Origin: Kuenenia sp039794105
GTDB lineage: Bacteria > Planctomycetota > Brocadiia > Brocadiales > Brocadiaceae
Direction of reading: 5' to 3'
NCBI RefSeq assembly: GCF_039794105.1
Contig: NZ_JBDIWA010000002.1
Location: forward strand, 124,001 to 188,000
Length of the DNA: 64,000 nt
The notes beneath the pieces are model-generated. The model saw nothing but the letters and a program-made list of their open reading frames with translations. It had not been told where the DNA came from and searched no databases. Of the stretch, positions 54,443-63,698 are shown piece by piece. Every line of letters begins with the position of its first letter. Position 1 is the stretch's first letter. Both the position numbers and the translations under genes were made by a program.

Positions 54443-54469
54443 GCATTCGGTAATTTTTAACAATGTAGT

Positions 54470-54715
54470 GGCAAGGCATGCCAAACCAAATAAGATATAA
54501 AAAATACGAAATCCGAAGTACGAAGGACGAGAGACGAAGGTTGTCCGTAGTCCATCGTCTCTCGCTTTTACGTTTTTCAAAAAACTAAATTGTTACAATA
54601 TTTTGGATTTGTTTTGAATTTTATGCTTTGTTATTCGGATTTGTCTCGGATTTCGTATTTCACAATTAACAGTCCTCCATCTGCGATTTGCCGATTGCCG
54701 ATTGTATGTTGGCAA
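54470..54715. repeat. Repeat block downstream of the receiver-GGDEF-EAL gene
   Basis: Positions 54601-54660 are a 60-bp direct copy of 52462-52521 with about 5 mismatches. Before it are TACGAAATCCGAAGTACGAA, a GAGAGACGA/TCGTCTCTC stem (about 54531-54563) and the CAAAAAACTAAATTGTTAC end-repeat (from 54579). Then comes a CTGCGATTTGCCGATTGCCG sequence. Confidence 0.6.
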
Positions 54716-56107
54716 TTATATTGTCTGCCTTGATTTTATATCGTATTTTTTTAGCATGCGTTGCAAATATTGTCTTTCTATCTTACATTCTCTTGCTGCG
54801 TTGGTTACATTACCGTTATTTTTATTTATAACATTCATTACATATTTAATATTAAAGGCGTCGAGCGCCTTTTTTCGCGCTTCTTTGTAAGGGTGAGAAA
54901 GCAGGTCGTCCCAGAGCATGTTGTTGCCTTCTTCTTTCCGTACAATGGGTAAAATAACATGTAGCGGAATGATTGGTTCATTGGTAAGGGTAATGGCCCT
55001 TTCTATTGCGTTTTCAAGTTCACGCACATTGCCCGGCCAGTGATATTTATATAATTCCATTTCCGCTTCGGGAGAAAGCCCCTTTATCTGCTTGTTTTCT
55101 TTTTTATTATATTTTTCGATAAAGTGTTTTATTAACAGCGGAATATCTTCTTTTCTCTCCCGCAATGGTGGCATTTTTATATTGATTACATTCAGCCGGT
55201 AGTATAAATCCTCGCGAAATTCCTTCTCCCGTACTTTTTTGAGCAGGTGCTGGTTTGTCGCCGCAATAATCCGGACGTCTACATTTCGTGCAACGGTATC
55301 TCCCAGCGGGATAAATTCCCCTTCCTGCAGAACGCGCAGGATTTTTGCCTGAACCGATGTCGGAATATCTCCAATCTCATCCATAAAGAGGGTGCCGCCG
55401 TCTGCCTCTTCGAAAAGACCCTTTTTATCTTTTATAGCGCCGGTAAAGGCGCCCCTGACATGTCCAAACAATTCACTTTCCAAAAGATGTTCAGACAGGG
55501 TGGCGCAATTGATCACTACGAATTTTTTATGCTTTCTATTGCCGTTAAAATGGATTGCCCGTGCCACGAGTTCCTTACCGGTGCCGCTCTCGCCGGTGAT
55601 TAAAACGGTGGCGGAGCTAAATGCAACCCTGGAAATCATATCCATCAACTTCTGTATTTCTTTCGAATTCCCGATAATGGTTTTTCGCCCAAATGCTTTT
55701 TCCAGCTCGGAATGAAGGTAGTTGTTTTCCTCAATAATTTTATTTTGCTCAATCATGCGTTCAATATTAAGCATGATTTCATCAATGCTAAAAGGCTTTG
55801 TGATGTAATTAAACGCACCCCGCCTCATTGCCTCTACGGCAGTGTCTATCCCGCCATAGGCGGTCATTATCAGGACGGAAGCATTATCCATTTCCTTTGC
55901 CCTTTGAAGCAATTCAAGCCCGTCAATGCTGCCGGGAAGTTTCATATCGATAACAATTACAGGGAATGCGTTTTTTTTAAGTTCCGCAAGCGCTTCTTCT
56001 CCCGATGCTGCTGTTTTGACCTGGAATCCGCGTTCGGTGAGTGCGTTATACAGCACCTTTCGGTATCCCTCTTCATCATCAACGACCAATATTTTAGTTT
56101 TGTTCAT
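54716..56107 (-). CDS. Sigma-54-dependent NtrC-family response regulator
   Basis: 463 aa. Receiver (1-125; phospho-Asp in VIVIDMKLPGSIDG), AAA+ domain with GESGTGKE and the standard GAFTGA sigma-54 contact loop, Walker B GGTLFMDEIGD, and a C-terminal Fis-type helix (VTNAARECKIERQYLQRML). It overlaps the end of the kinase gene by 14 bases, so the pair is coupled. Unlike the 12.7-kb regulator it has the canonical loop. Targets unknown. Confidence 0.93.
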   Translation of the reverse strand: MNKTKILVVDDEEGYRKVLYNALTERGFQVKTAASGEEALAELKKNAFPVIVIDMKLPGSIDGLELLQRAKEMDNASVLIMTAYGGIDTAVEAMRRGAFNYITKPFSIDEIMLNIERMIEQNKIIEENNYLHSELEKAFGRKTIIGNSKEIQKLMDMISRVAFSSATVLITGESGTGKELVARAIHFNGNRKHKKFVVINCATLSEHLLESELFGHVRGAFTGAIKDKKGLFEEADGGTLFMDEIGDIPTSVQAKILRVLQEGEFIPLGDTVARNVDVRIIAATNQHLLKKVREKEFREDLYYRLNVINIKMPPLRERKEDIPLLIKHFIEKYNKKENKQIKGLSPEAEMELYKYHWPGNVRELENAIERAITLTNEPIIPLHVILPIVRKEEGNNMLWDDLLSHPYKEARKKALDAFNIKYVMNVINKNNGNVTNAARECKIERQYLQRMLKKYDIKSRQTI

Positions 56108-58562
56108 TTTGGTTTTTCCCCTTTACCGGCAGGAATATCCTGAATGTTGTACCTTTCCCCGCCATACTTTCTACCTCAATACTTCCATCGTGCATTTTTA
56201 CAATTCCGTAGCTGATGCTTAATCCCAGTCCCGTTCCCTTTCCATCTTTTCTTGCCGTAAAAAAAGGATCAAATATCTTTCCCAAATCATGCTTATTGAT
56301 GCCCGTGCCGTTATCTTTTATGCATATTTCTATCGATTCCTTATCTGCGTGAAAATGTGTGCCAATTGTCAGTACCCCTTTTTTGCGGGCTTCTTCACGC
56401 AAGGCGTCTTTCAGAGATTCTTTTATTGCAAAGACGGCATTGTTGGCAATGTTAATAATAACCTGCTCTACCTGGCTGCTATCCATCATCGTGTCTGGAA
56501 TACGGGAATCAAAATTTCTCACAACGTCAATCTTCTCTTTTTGGTATTGCTTTTCCACAATATTGAGTACATTGTCGATCAACTTATTGACATTTGACCT
56601 GCTCATTCTCGGCTCTTTCTGCCGGGAAAAATCCAGCAAACCGCCAATTAATTCTTTACATCGAATGGATTCCTTTGCGGAACCCTCAAGGTATTCATGT
56701 AAATGGAATCTGTTTTTGCTGATAACGTTATAGGTTTCCTCAAATCTCCTGCTGTTCTTTTTCAGGTTATCAATTATGGAGGACAATTCCTGTTCAAACA
56801 GTTCCTTATTAACAAGCGACCCGCAGTCAATGGCGGAAAGAACCTTGATCAACCGATGTGTATCTTCAATGATGGAATGTGCGTTGCTTTCTTTTAAAGC
56901 AATAGTAATCCTTTCAAAAAGCCGTAGGCTTTCTGTGCTATAGAGGTATATCACGCCGATAGGATTATTTAGTTCATGGGCAATTCCCGCCACTAACTGG
57001 CCTATGGACGCCAGCCTGTCTGATTGCACAAGTTTATGCTCCAGACTTCTTAGCTCCGTAATATCGCTGGCAACCCCCAATATGCTCATTAATTGTCCCT
57101 CCTTATTTTTTATTTGGGAAGTGCTGAGCAATACATTTCGTATATTGTTTTGTTTATCCATCGCTTCGACTTCAACTCTCCTGCGGGAACCGGCATGAAG
57201 AATCTGGTTTACCTGCGGTTGCTGTTTGTTAAATAAAATAGAAATCAAATGCCGCCCTATCAACTCGTCTTCTTCGTAGCCCCAGTCTTTTATCTTAGGA
57301 TTGATAAAGGTAAAATTGCCCTGTGCGTCGAGCATAAAGATCAATTCATTTGCAAACGTTAAAATGCTCTCTAAATACTCTTTTCTTTCCTCAAGGGCCT
57401 CCTTCAGGTGCAGGAGTTTTTCGCTGGAATCTTTAATGTAATACGTCATTTTGTTAAACGAATCGGTCAATTCTCCCAGTTCGTCTTTCAGGTTGCTTTT
57501 TACCCGAAAATCCAAATCGCCCGCTGCCACTCTTTTCATACCCTTAACAAGCATGAGGATGGGATTGATAATCCCCCGTGAAACAAATAATGATACAAAT
57601 ATTACACCGATAATGCATATGCCAACCATGGTAATTGCGCGGTATTTGAATTTATAGATCGGATAGTATGCCTCCGATTCATCTGTTTCCACCAGTAAAA
57701 CCCATTCCATCCTTTTCAAGTACCGTGCCGCACCAATAACATTAGCACCCCGGTAATCCTTGTAAACCCCTACAAACTCATGCCCGTTTAAAAATACAGC
57801 GGCTACCGGTTCAGAATGAACCGATTGCGTTAAAATAGCATTCGTTTTAAATCTTGATTCGGTAATCATAAAATAGTTTTTATTTACAATATAGGCCTCG
57901 CTGGTTTCTCCCCTTCTGAGGAAAGTGCCGCCATAATCTTTTATAAGCAGTTTCTTGCCGGTGGTAATCTCATTTAACTTCGTTGCGTTATAGCGGATCA
58001 CTAAAACTCCCAGGAATTTTCGTCCGCGTTTCCTAAGGATAGGAGACGCAAAGGCCATAGAATACTCTCCCGTATCCCTGTCTATATAGATATCCTTAAT
58101 ATAAGGACCATTTTTGCCATAAATAAAATAATCCACATCGCATTCATTCTTTCCGATACTGTTTTCGTCGCTTGAGGCAACAACTATGCCCGATGGGTTT
58201 AAAACAAAGGTTTCATAAAAATCCTTATTCAGGTTCGTCTTGTACACCATATAATCATTAAATTTTTTTACGACATTTTTGTTGCCAGGATTGCGATTAA
58301 GCATCTCTAAATGCCTTCGGATAAACTCGTCAGATGCGAAAAATTGTGCCGAATATTCACCTGCGTCAAGAATGGTGAGTATGTGGTTTTTGATCCCTTC
58401 GGCGATGAATGCTTCCTCGTTGAGGAGTTCATTCTTAATAGTTTCCTGACCATACCGATATGTAAGTATAGCGACAACAATGATGGGGAAAATAGATAAC
58501 AGCAAAAACCAGCAGAATAGCTTTCTGCCAATGCCGCTAAAAAGGGTGACGCCTTTTATCAT
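56094..58562 (-). CDS. Cache-HAMP-PAS sensor histidine kinase
   Basis: 822 aa. Two membrane helices (about 13-35 and 305-325) enclose a dCache-type extracytoplasmic sensor, followed by HAMP (about 325-380), a PAS domain (about 400-515), HisKA with GIAHELNNPIGVI and HATPase with NIANNAVFAI, DNGTGI and GTGLGLSI. It phosphorylates the sigma-54 regulator encoded by the overlapping downstream gene. The Cache domain points to a small ligand in the periplasm. Confidence 0.92.
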   Translation of the reverse strand: MIKGVTLFSGIGRKLFCWFLLLSIFPIIVVAILTYRYGQETIKNELLNEEAFIAEGIKNHILTILDAGEYSAQFFASDEFIRRHLEMLNRNPGNKNVVKKFNDYMVYKTNLNKDFYETFVLNPSGIVVASSDENSIGKNECDVDYFIYGKNGPYIKDIYIDRDTGEYSMAFASPILRKRGRKFLGVLVIRYNATKLNEITTGKKLLIKDYGGTFLRRGETSEAYIVNKNYFMITESRFKTNAILTQSVHSEPVAAVFLNGHEFVGVYKDYRGANVIGAARYLKRMEWVLLVETDESEAYYPIYKFKYRAITMVGICIIGVIFVSLFVSRGIINPILMLVKGMKRVAAGDLDFRVKSNLKDELGELTDSFNKMTYYIKDSSEKLLHLKEALEERKEYLESILTFANELIFMLDAQGNFTFINPKIKDWGYEEDELIGRHLISILFNKQQPQVNQILHAGSRRRVEVEAMDKQNNIRNVLLSTSQIKNKEGQLMSILGVASDITELRSLEHKLVQSDRLASIGQLVAGIAHELNNPIGVIYLYSTESLRLFERITIALKESNAHSIIEDTHRLIKVLSAIDCGSLVNKELFEQELSSIIDNLKKNSRRFEETYNVISKNRFHLHEYLEGSAKESIRCKELIGGLLDFSRQKEPRMSRSNVNKLIDNVLNIVEKQYQKEKIDVVRNFDSRIPDTMMDSSQVEQVIINIANNAVFAIKESLKDALREEARKKGVLTIGTHFHADKESIEICIKDNGTGINKHDLGKIFDPFFTARKDGKGTGLGLSISYGIVKMHDGSIEVESMAGKGTTFRIFLPVKGKNQNEQN

Positions 58563-59048
58563 ATACTACTTTCCGGATGCTGCGCACCCCCCCTAAATCC
58601 CCCCAAAGGGGGGCTTTTCGGACTGAAATGGTGAAATCGAAATAGGGAACGAGCGTTTTTAATTGTTACGGGGAAAACAATGTAATATCTGGTCTGATTT
58701 TACTATACGGTATGGGGAACATCAAGCCGCAAATCTTTGTAGCAGCGGGAACTCCGGTCGCTGTTCGCTGAAATAAAATGTGAATGGATGCGTCCGGAGG
58801 CGGATGTTTCCGCAACAATACCCGATGATTTTGACGATAATAATTTAGTGAATCGGGAGCGATTGTTTGATACAATAATACAATATCAATAATTTCTTTG
58901 CATTTTTTTGCAAATTTGAAAATTAATATTCAATGCTCAATGCTCAATGTAAAAGAATAAAGGCAAATGATCTACAATTTGAGAATTGAATATTGAACAT
59001 TTTTCTTACTGCGTAACATGTATTGCACGGTTTTGAAAATTAATCACG
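58563..59048. other. Repeat-rich gene-free stretch
   Basis: Between the kinase gene start and the GGTTCAGGTT element copy. It holds a CCCCCC-AAA-GGGGGG stem (about 58599-58613), a TTTCTTTGCATTTTTTTGC segment (from 58888) and an inverted AATATTCAATGCTCAATG / GAATTGAATATTGAACAT pair (58925-59000). The kinase promoter should lie here; I see none clearly. Confidence 0.4.
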
Positions 59049-59178
59049 GCGGGTTCAGGTTTTGCAACCTGAACCCATGCGTTTATACAGATAATGGGGT
59101 CATGTATTGCGGTAAAATTCCAATGCCCAAATCAAAAACCCTGTTTGGAATCTGGAATTTATTTGCCATTTGTTCTGC
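59049..59178. repeat. GGTTCAGGTT element, copy 4 (truncated)
   Basis: The left palindrome GGGTTCAGGTTTTGCAACCT (59051 on) and about 100 bp of the core are present. The other end is replaced by an inverted TTTGCA repeat (59180-59222). Confidence 0.7.
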
Positions 59179-59224
59179 TTTCACCAGTAAATATTTTGCA
59201 AAAAAGTGCAAAGAAATTACTGCG

Positions 59225-59254
59225 AAGGTAAGGTAAGGTAAGGTAAGGTAAGGT
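59225..59254. repeat. Pentamer tandem repeat (AAGGT, 6 copies)
   Basis: Six perfect copies of AAGGT, 42 bp before the receiver-CheC gene. It could vary in length by slippage and alter promoter spacing. Confidence 0.85.
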
Positions 59255-59295
59255 ACTAAACGTTTAATCATCATTGAATTTTTTGGAGGCTGTAG

Positions 59296-60261
59296 ATGGC
59301 AAAGATTTTACTAGTTGAAGATTCTCTGTTTATGAAGGAGCTTATTGTGCATACCCTCCGCGATGAAAAATATGAGATAATACATGCAAAAAACGGTGCA
59401 GAGGGTTTAGAACTTATACATTCCCGGCATCCGGACTGTATCATCCTCGACCTTGTTTTGCCGGACATCCCGGGGATCGATATCATTAAAACCCTGCATA
59501 GTCAAAAATCCGCCATTCCCGTAATAGTGTTGACTGCTAATATTCAAAAAACGGCGGAAAAGGAGTGCAAAGAGTTAGGCGTTGAATATTATTTGCAGAA
59601 GCCGCCAAACAAGGCCGAACTTTCCAGGTCAATACGCCATGTCCTTATGGGAAAGGAGGAGAGTCTTCATAATTATGTTGATGCGATACAAGAACTTTTT
59701 AATATAGGCATTGGCAAGGCCGCCGCCATTATTAATGACATTCTGGACGTTCATATAAACATAAAGGTTGTTTCAGCAAGAGTACTTTCTTTTGATACCT
59801 ATAAGAATGAATTGCTGGCGCATAATACTTCCGGCTACTTTTCTGCGGTAAGGATGAAATATGAAAATTCGTTTAGCGGCATTGCGGTGCTTGTTTTTCC
59901 TCCCGACAGTGCGAACAGGGTTTTTTCTCTGATAACAAAAAAAATCCATAGCGCACATATACAGACGGTAGTCAAACCGGAAACGCTTTCCGAGGTTGGT
60001 AACATCCTGCTGAACGGAATTATGGGTTCCATTAGCAATATTATTGGCACACGGCTGTCTTTTTCCGTTCCCGAATACATAGAAAACAAAATAGAACATA
60101 TCCTTGAAATAGACGAGTTTGCGGAGGGCCTTGAAATTCTGGTGGGAGAAATATGCTTTGAAATAAAACAATATGAAATTGTTGCGACGACAATCATCGT
60201 TATGAAATCGAGTTCGTTCGGCAAATTGATCGTGGGTTTAAAAAAACTGACGTTAAAATAA
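59296..60261 (+). CDS. Receiver-CheC fusion protein (putative aspartyl-phosphate phosphatase)
   Basis: 321 aa. The receiver domain (1-122) has DCIILDLVLPDIPG with the phospho-acceptor Asp. The rest (about 130-320) is CheC-like: DAIQELFNIGIGKAAAIIND and LSEVGNILLNGIMGSISNII both hold the Glu-X2-Asn catalytic pairs. CheC/CheX proteins dephosphorylate CheY-type receivers. A strong GGAGG lies 6 bases before the ATG. The hybrid kinase starts 24 bp downstream, so the two form an operon in which the CheC domain may dephosphorylate its own or the kinase's receiver. No chemotaxis genes are nearby. Confidence 0.88.
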   Translation: MAKILLVEDSLFMKELIVHTLRDEKYEIIHAKNGAEGLELIHSRHPDCIILDLVLPDIPGIDIIKTLHSQKSAIPVIVLTANIQKTAEKECKELGVEYYLQKPPNKAELSRSIRHVLMGKEESLHNYVDAIQELFNIGIGKAAAIINDILDVHINIKVVSARVLSFDTYKNELLAHNTSGYFSAVRMKYENSFSGIAVLVFPPDSANRVFSLITKKIHSAHIQTVVKPETLSEVGNILLNGIMGSISNIIGTRLSFSVPEYIENKIEHILEIDEFAEGLEILVGEICFEIKQYEIVATTIIVMKSSSFGKLIVGLKKLTLK

Positions 60262-60285
60262 ACTTCATTTGTTACGGAAAATTAT

Positions 60286-62799
60286 ATGAGTGAATTAAAC
60301 TTACTGAAGATTCCCGTTTCGATATTGGATAGTCTGCCGGCTGGGATAATTATTTTACGGCAAGATCTGTCCGTTGCCTTTTGGAACAAATGTATTGAAT
60401 CGTGGACAAATATCAAAAGAGATCTGATATTAGAAAAACCTTTTACACTCTTTTTCCCTGAATTTAACAAGCGAAAATACCTTGACCGGATAACATTCAC
60501 ATTTGAAAACGGGTTGCCGGTAATTTTCTCTCCACAGTTGCATGGCCACCTGCTGCTGTCAAAACTGCCGGACGGAAATCTGCGCAGTCTCAGGATAGTT
60601 GTCACCAGACTGTGGCATGGAGAAAGTGATGCGCAGGCGCTATTTACCGTCAACGATGTGACTGAACAGGTCTTTGGGCAGCAAGCGCTTGAATGTGCTT
60701 ATGAAAAACTATCAAACGAAAACGAACTGCGCATTAATGCGGAACAGAATTTACAACAAGCCCTTGTTAGTCTGGAAAGGGAGATCAAAAGACGCACAAA
60801 GGAACTGGAAGACACGAACAAACAACTGAAAGACGAAATACAGCGTCACTTCCAAACCGAACTTGCGCTCAAGGAGAGCCAGGAGCAGATACGCCTCCTA
60901 CTTGATTCCACCGGCGAAGCCATTTATGGTTTGGATACGGAGGGGCGTTGCACATTCGTAAACAATTCCTGCCTTAAATTGCTCGGGTACAACGATGCGA
61001 ATCAACTGATCGGAAAGAAAATGCACGATAGTATTCACTATAAACATAGTAATAATACCCCCTATCCGGAAGCAGAGTGTAAAATTCACCAGGCATTTCT
61101 GCGCGGCAAAAGAACTCATATCGATAATGAGGTCTTCTGGAAATCCGACGGAAGTTGTTTTCCCGTGGAATACATATCGAATCCAATATACAAAGGTAAC
61201 ACGATTATCGGGTCTGTCGTAGCCTTTAATGACATTTCCGACCGCAAACAAAAAGAAGGAGAAATAATTAAACTATCCCAGGCAGTTGAACAAAGTTCTT
61301 CTTCCATTGTTATTACAGACACTAAGGGAAATATTGAGTATGTGAACAGAAGATTCGCGGAACTTACCGGCTATACCCCGGAGGATGTACAGGGGAAAAC
61401 CCCGCGTATTCTGAAATCAGAGAAAACGCCTCCTGAAACGTATAAAAACTTATGGAAAACAATCACTGCCGGAAAAACATGGCAAGGCGAATTTTTCAAT
61501 AAAAAAAAGAATGGCGAGCTTTACCGCGAACGCACAAGCATCTCTCCGATAAAAAATGCGGCGGTAGAGATCACCCACTTCGTCTCGGTAAAAGATGATA
61601 TCACTGAAATAAAGGCGCTTGAGGAGGAACAGAAAAAACTTAAAGAACAACTGTATCACTCCCAGAAGATGGAATCCATAGGAAGGCTTGCAGGCGGCGT
61701 TGCCCATGACTTTAATAATATGCTTATGGGAATAATCGGATACGCGAATCTGGCTGAACTGGAAATCAACGCACATGACACCCCAGCAAGTGCGTATATT
61801 CGAAAAATATTTGAATCAGCGGACAAAGCGGCAAAGTTAACGCAAAGCCTTCTTGCCTTCAGCAGAAAACAGCCCGTTGCCCTTGAACCTGAAATACTGA
61901 ACGAAATCGTGGAGAAAGTGAAAAACCTGTTAATCGCCCTTTCAGGGGAAACAGTGTTGATTACGACAGAGTTGACGGATAACGACGTTGTTGTAATGGC
62001 GGATTGCGACAAACTGGAACAGGTGATAGTGAATCTTGCGACAAATGCCGTAGATGCTATGCCGGAAGGCGGCCGGTTATGCATAAATACTGCTGTTATG
62101 GATGCGGATGAAACATTTGCGTTCAAACACGGACTGGATAAAAAGGGGAAATACGCCGTCCTGTCCGTCTCTGACACAGGAAAGGGCATGGATGAAGAAA
62201 CAAAGAAAAAGCTGTTTGAACCTTTTTTTACAACAAAGGAAAGAGGCAAAGGCACAGGAATAGGTCTTTCGATAGCATACGGCATCGTTAAACAGCACAA
62301 CGGAAACATAGACGTTGTGAGCGAACCTGGTAGCGGGACAACAGTTAATGTCTATTTGCCCATAACGGAAAAAAGACCCAAAAAAACGATAATAGACGTG
62401 CCGGAAACAATGTATGCCGCAGGCAGCGAAAAGCCGAAAACAATCCTTGTGGCCGAGGATGAATATGCCGTGAGGGAAATAATGGAAAAACTGCTTGAAA
62501 ACAAGGGATACAAGGTGGTTTCCGCGGTGGACGGCGAGGATGCGGTAAATAAATTTGAGGGACATAAAGGCGGCATCGATATGCTGCTGTTTGACGTCAT
62601 GATGCCGGGAATGAATGGCAGGGATGCATATGACCGTATTAAAAAAACCAAACCCGATATTAAAATATTATTTATGAGCGGGTATGCAGAAAATATTTTA
62701 ACAAACAAAGACCTCCGGGATGGGAGGGTATATTTTCTGCAAAAACCGATAACTCCTGATAAATTATTTCATAAGGTAAGCGAAATCCTGAGTATATAG
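60286..62799 (+). CDS. Hybrid sensor histidine kinase (PAS-PAS-kinase-receiver)
   Basis: 837 aa, cytosolic (no membrane helix). A PAS-like N-terminal region (1-125), a coiled coil, a PAS domain (about 205-325), a second PAS (about 335-450; FFNKKKNGELYRERTSISPI), HisKA with GGVAHDFNNMLMG, HATPase with NLATNAVDAMPEGG, DTGKGMD and GTGIGLSIA, and a C-terminal receiver with the Asp in MLLFDVMMPGMNG. It lies 24 bp behind the receiver-CheC gene and is the likely partner. The input is unknown; soluble PAS domains may bind haem, flavin or a small ligand. Confidence 0.92.
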   Translation: MSELNLLKIPVSILDSLPAGIIILRQDLSVAFWNKCIESWTNIKRDLILEKPFTLFFPEFNKRKYLDRITFTFENGLPVIFSPQLHGHLLLSKLPDGNLRSLRIVVTRLWHGESDAQALFTVNDVTEQVFGQQALECAYEKLSNENELRINAEQNLQQALVSLEREIKRRTKELEDTNKQLKDEIQRHFQTELALKESQEQIRLLLDSTGEAIYGLDTEGRCTFVNNSCLKLLGYNDANQLIGKKMHDSIHYKHSNNTPYPEAECKIHQAFLRGKRTHIDNEVFWKSDGSCFPVEYISNPIYKGNTIIGSVVAFNDISDRKQKEGEIIKLSQAVEQSSSSIVITDTKGNIEYVNRRFAELTGYTPEDVQGKTPRILKSEKTPPETYKNLWKTITAGKTWQGEFFNKKKNGELYRERTSISPIKNAAVEITHFVSVKDDITEIKALEEEQKKLKEQLYHSQKMESIGRLAGGVAHDFNNMLMGIIGYANLAELEINAHDTPASAYIRKIFESADKAAKLTQSLLAFSRKQPVALEPEILNEIVEKVKNLLIALSGETVLITTELTDNDVVVMADCDKLEQVIVNLATNAVDAMPEGGRLCINTAVMDADETFAFKHGLDKKGKYAVLSVSDTGKGMDEETKKKLFEPFFTTKERGKGTGIGLSIAYGIVKQHNGNIDVVSEPGSGTTVNVYLPITEKRPKKTIIDVPETMYAAGSEKPKTILVAEDEYAVREIMEKLLENKGYKVVSAVDGEDAVNKFEGHKGGIDMLLFDVMMPGMNGRDAYDRIKKTKPDIKILFMSGYAENILTNKDLRDGRVYFLQKPITPDKLFHKVSEILSI

Positions 62800-62858
62800 C
62801 CTGAAGGTTGGGTTGAGGGACGAGAGGGACGATTTACGATTTTTAAAAATTAAAAATG

Positions 62859-63061
62859 CTCGTTCCCAAGTAGCGGTAAGGCATGCCTTGCCGCTCCGAC
62901 TGGGTCAAAAGAACTTTTTTGCCTCCAAAGTGAGGATGAATTGCTATAAACTCCTGTTTTTACGCCTATTTTGTCGCTTTTCACTAACAAAGCGGGGAAT
63001 TACACCCACAAAATAAAGCAAAATTGCCCATTTGACCCAGTCTGAGAGCGTAGGAACGAGG
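62859..63061. repeat. Inverted-repeat element downstream of the hybrid kinase
   Basis: Outer arms CTCGTTCC (62859) and GGAACGAG (63053-63060) and perfect inner arms GACTGGGTCAAA (62898-62909)/TTTGACCCAGTC (63031-63042), with an imperfect palindrome GGTAAGGCATGCCTTGCC (62875-62892). No ORF. The sequence from 63061 to 63207 shows nothing recognisable. Confidence 0.6.
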
Positions 63062-63207
63062 GGTGCAAAAACAGGGGTCATGCCATTTTCCATCCCGCAA
63101 TGGCAATGCCTCTCTTGAATCCCTCCCTATCACACTGTAATTAATCAGCTTAGGTACTTTTTTACAAAAAAGGCACTTCCGGAGTTCTGAAGTTGAAGGA
63201 AAACAAC

Positions 63208-63366
63208 GGGAGCATTCCCGATTTTTTGTAACCGTTAATGGGGCTAGAAAGAAACAACCCTGACAGGGTTTCAAACCCTGTCAGGGTTAATAAAGCAGGA
63301 TACTTGTGATACAATTGTCAGACGGCAGGCAGGTGCGAATATTTACAAAAAATTGGGAATGCTCCC
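63208..63366. mobile_element. 159-bp element with the same ends as the 5.1-kb MITE
   Basis: GGGAGCATTCCCGATTTTTT (from 63208) and its complement ending at 63366 match over 23 of 24 positions and are near-identical to the ends of the element at 5136-5384. The centre holds a palindrome AACCCTGACAGGGTTT/AAACCCTGTCAGGGTT (63257-63288), unlike the other copy. No target duplication seen. The 63367-63698 stretch holds nothing recognisable. Confidence 0.7.
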
Positions 63367-63698
63367 GTCCTAATAGCCCGAATATTTCTCCGTGTTTAAT
63401 TTAAAGGTTCAGGTTTGTCAGGGCGGAAACACTTTTGCATTTCCAAAAGTCTTTGTAAACTTTTGTAAGACCTTCTGTTTTTACTGCTAAACTATTCAAA
63501 ATTGAACGATAACGATGTGTTTAATAAAATAATTATGTGAAATGGCCATTAAACGTAAACTACTCAAATCAAATTTGTTTCATTAATCAACAGTATTTAA
63601 AGGCTGTACTATTTCCAAGCATTGAGTGAACGGATATGTTTTTATTTTTTGATTGGCAGGGCAAAATCAATGCATAGTTAAAAGAGACGGTAAAATTT

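Noticed and set aside
62984..63274. 96-codon - strand frame
   Set aside because: Spans two inverted-repeat elements; low-complexity and no recognisable domain.
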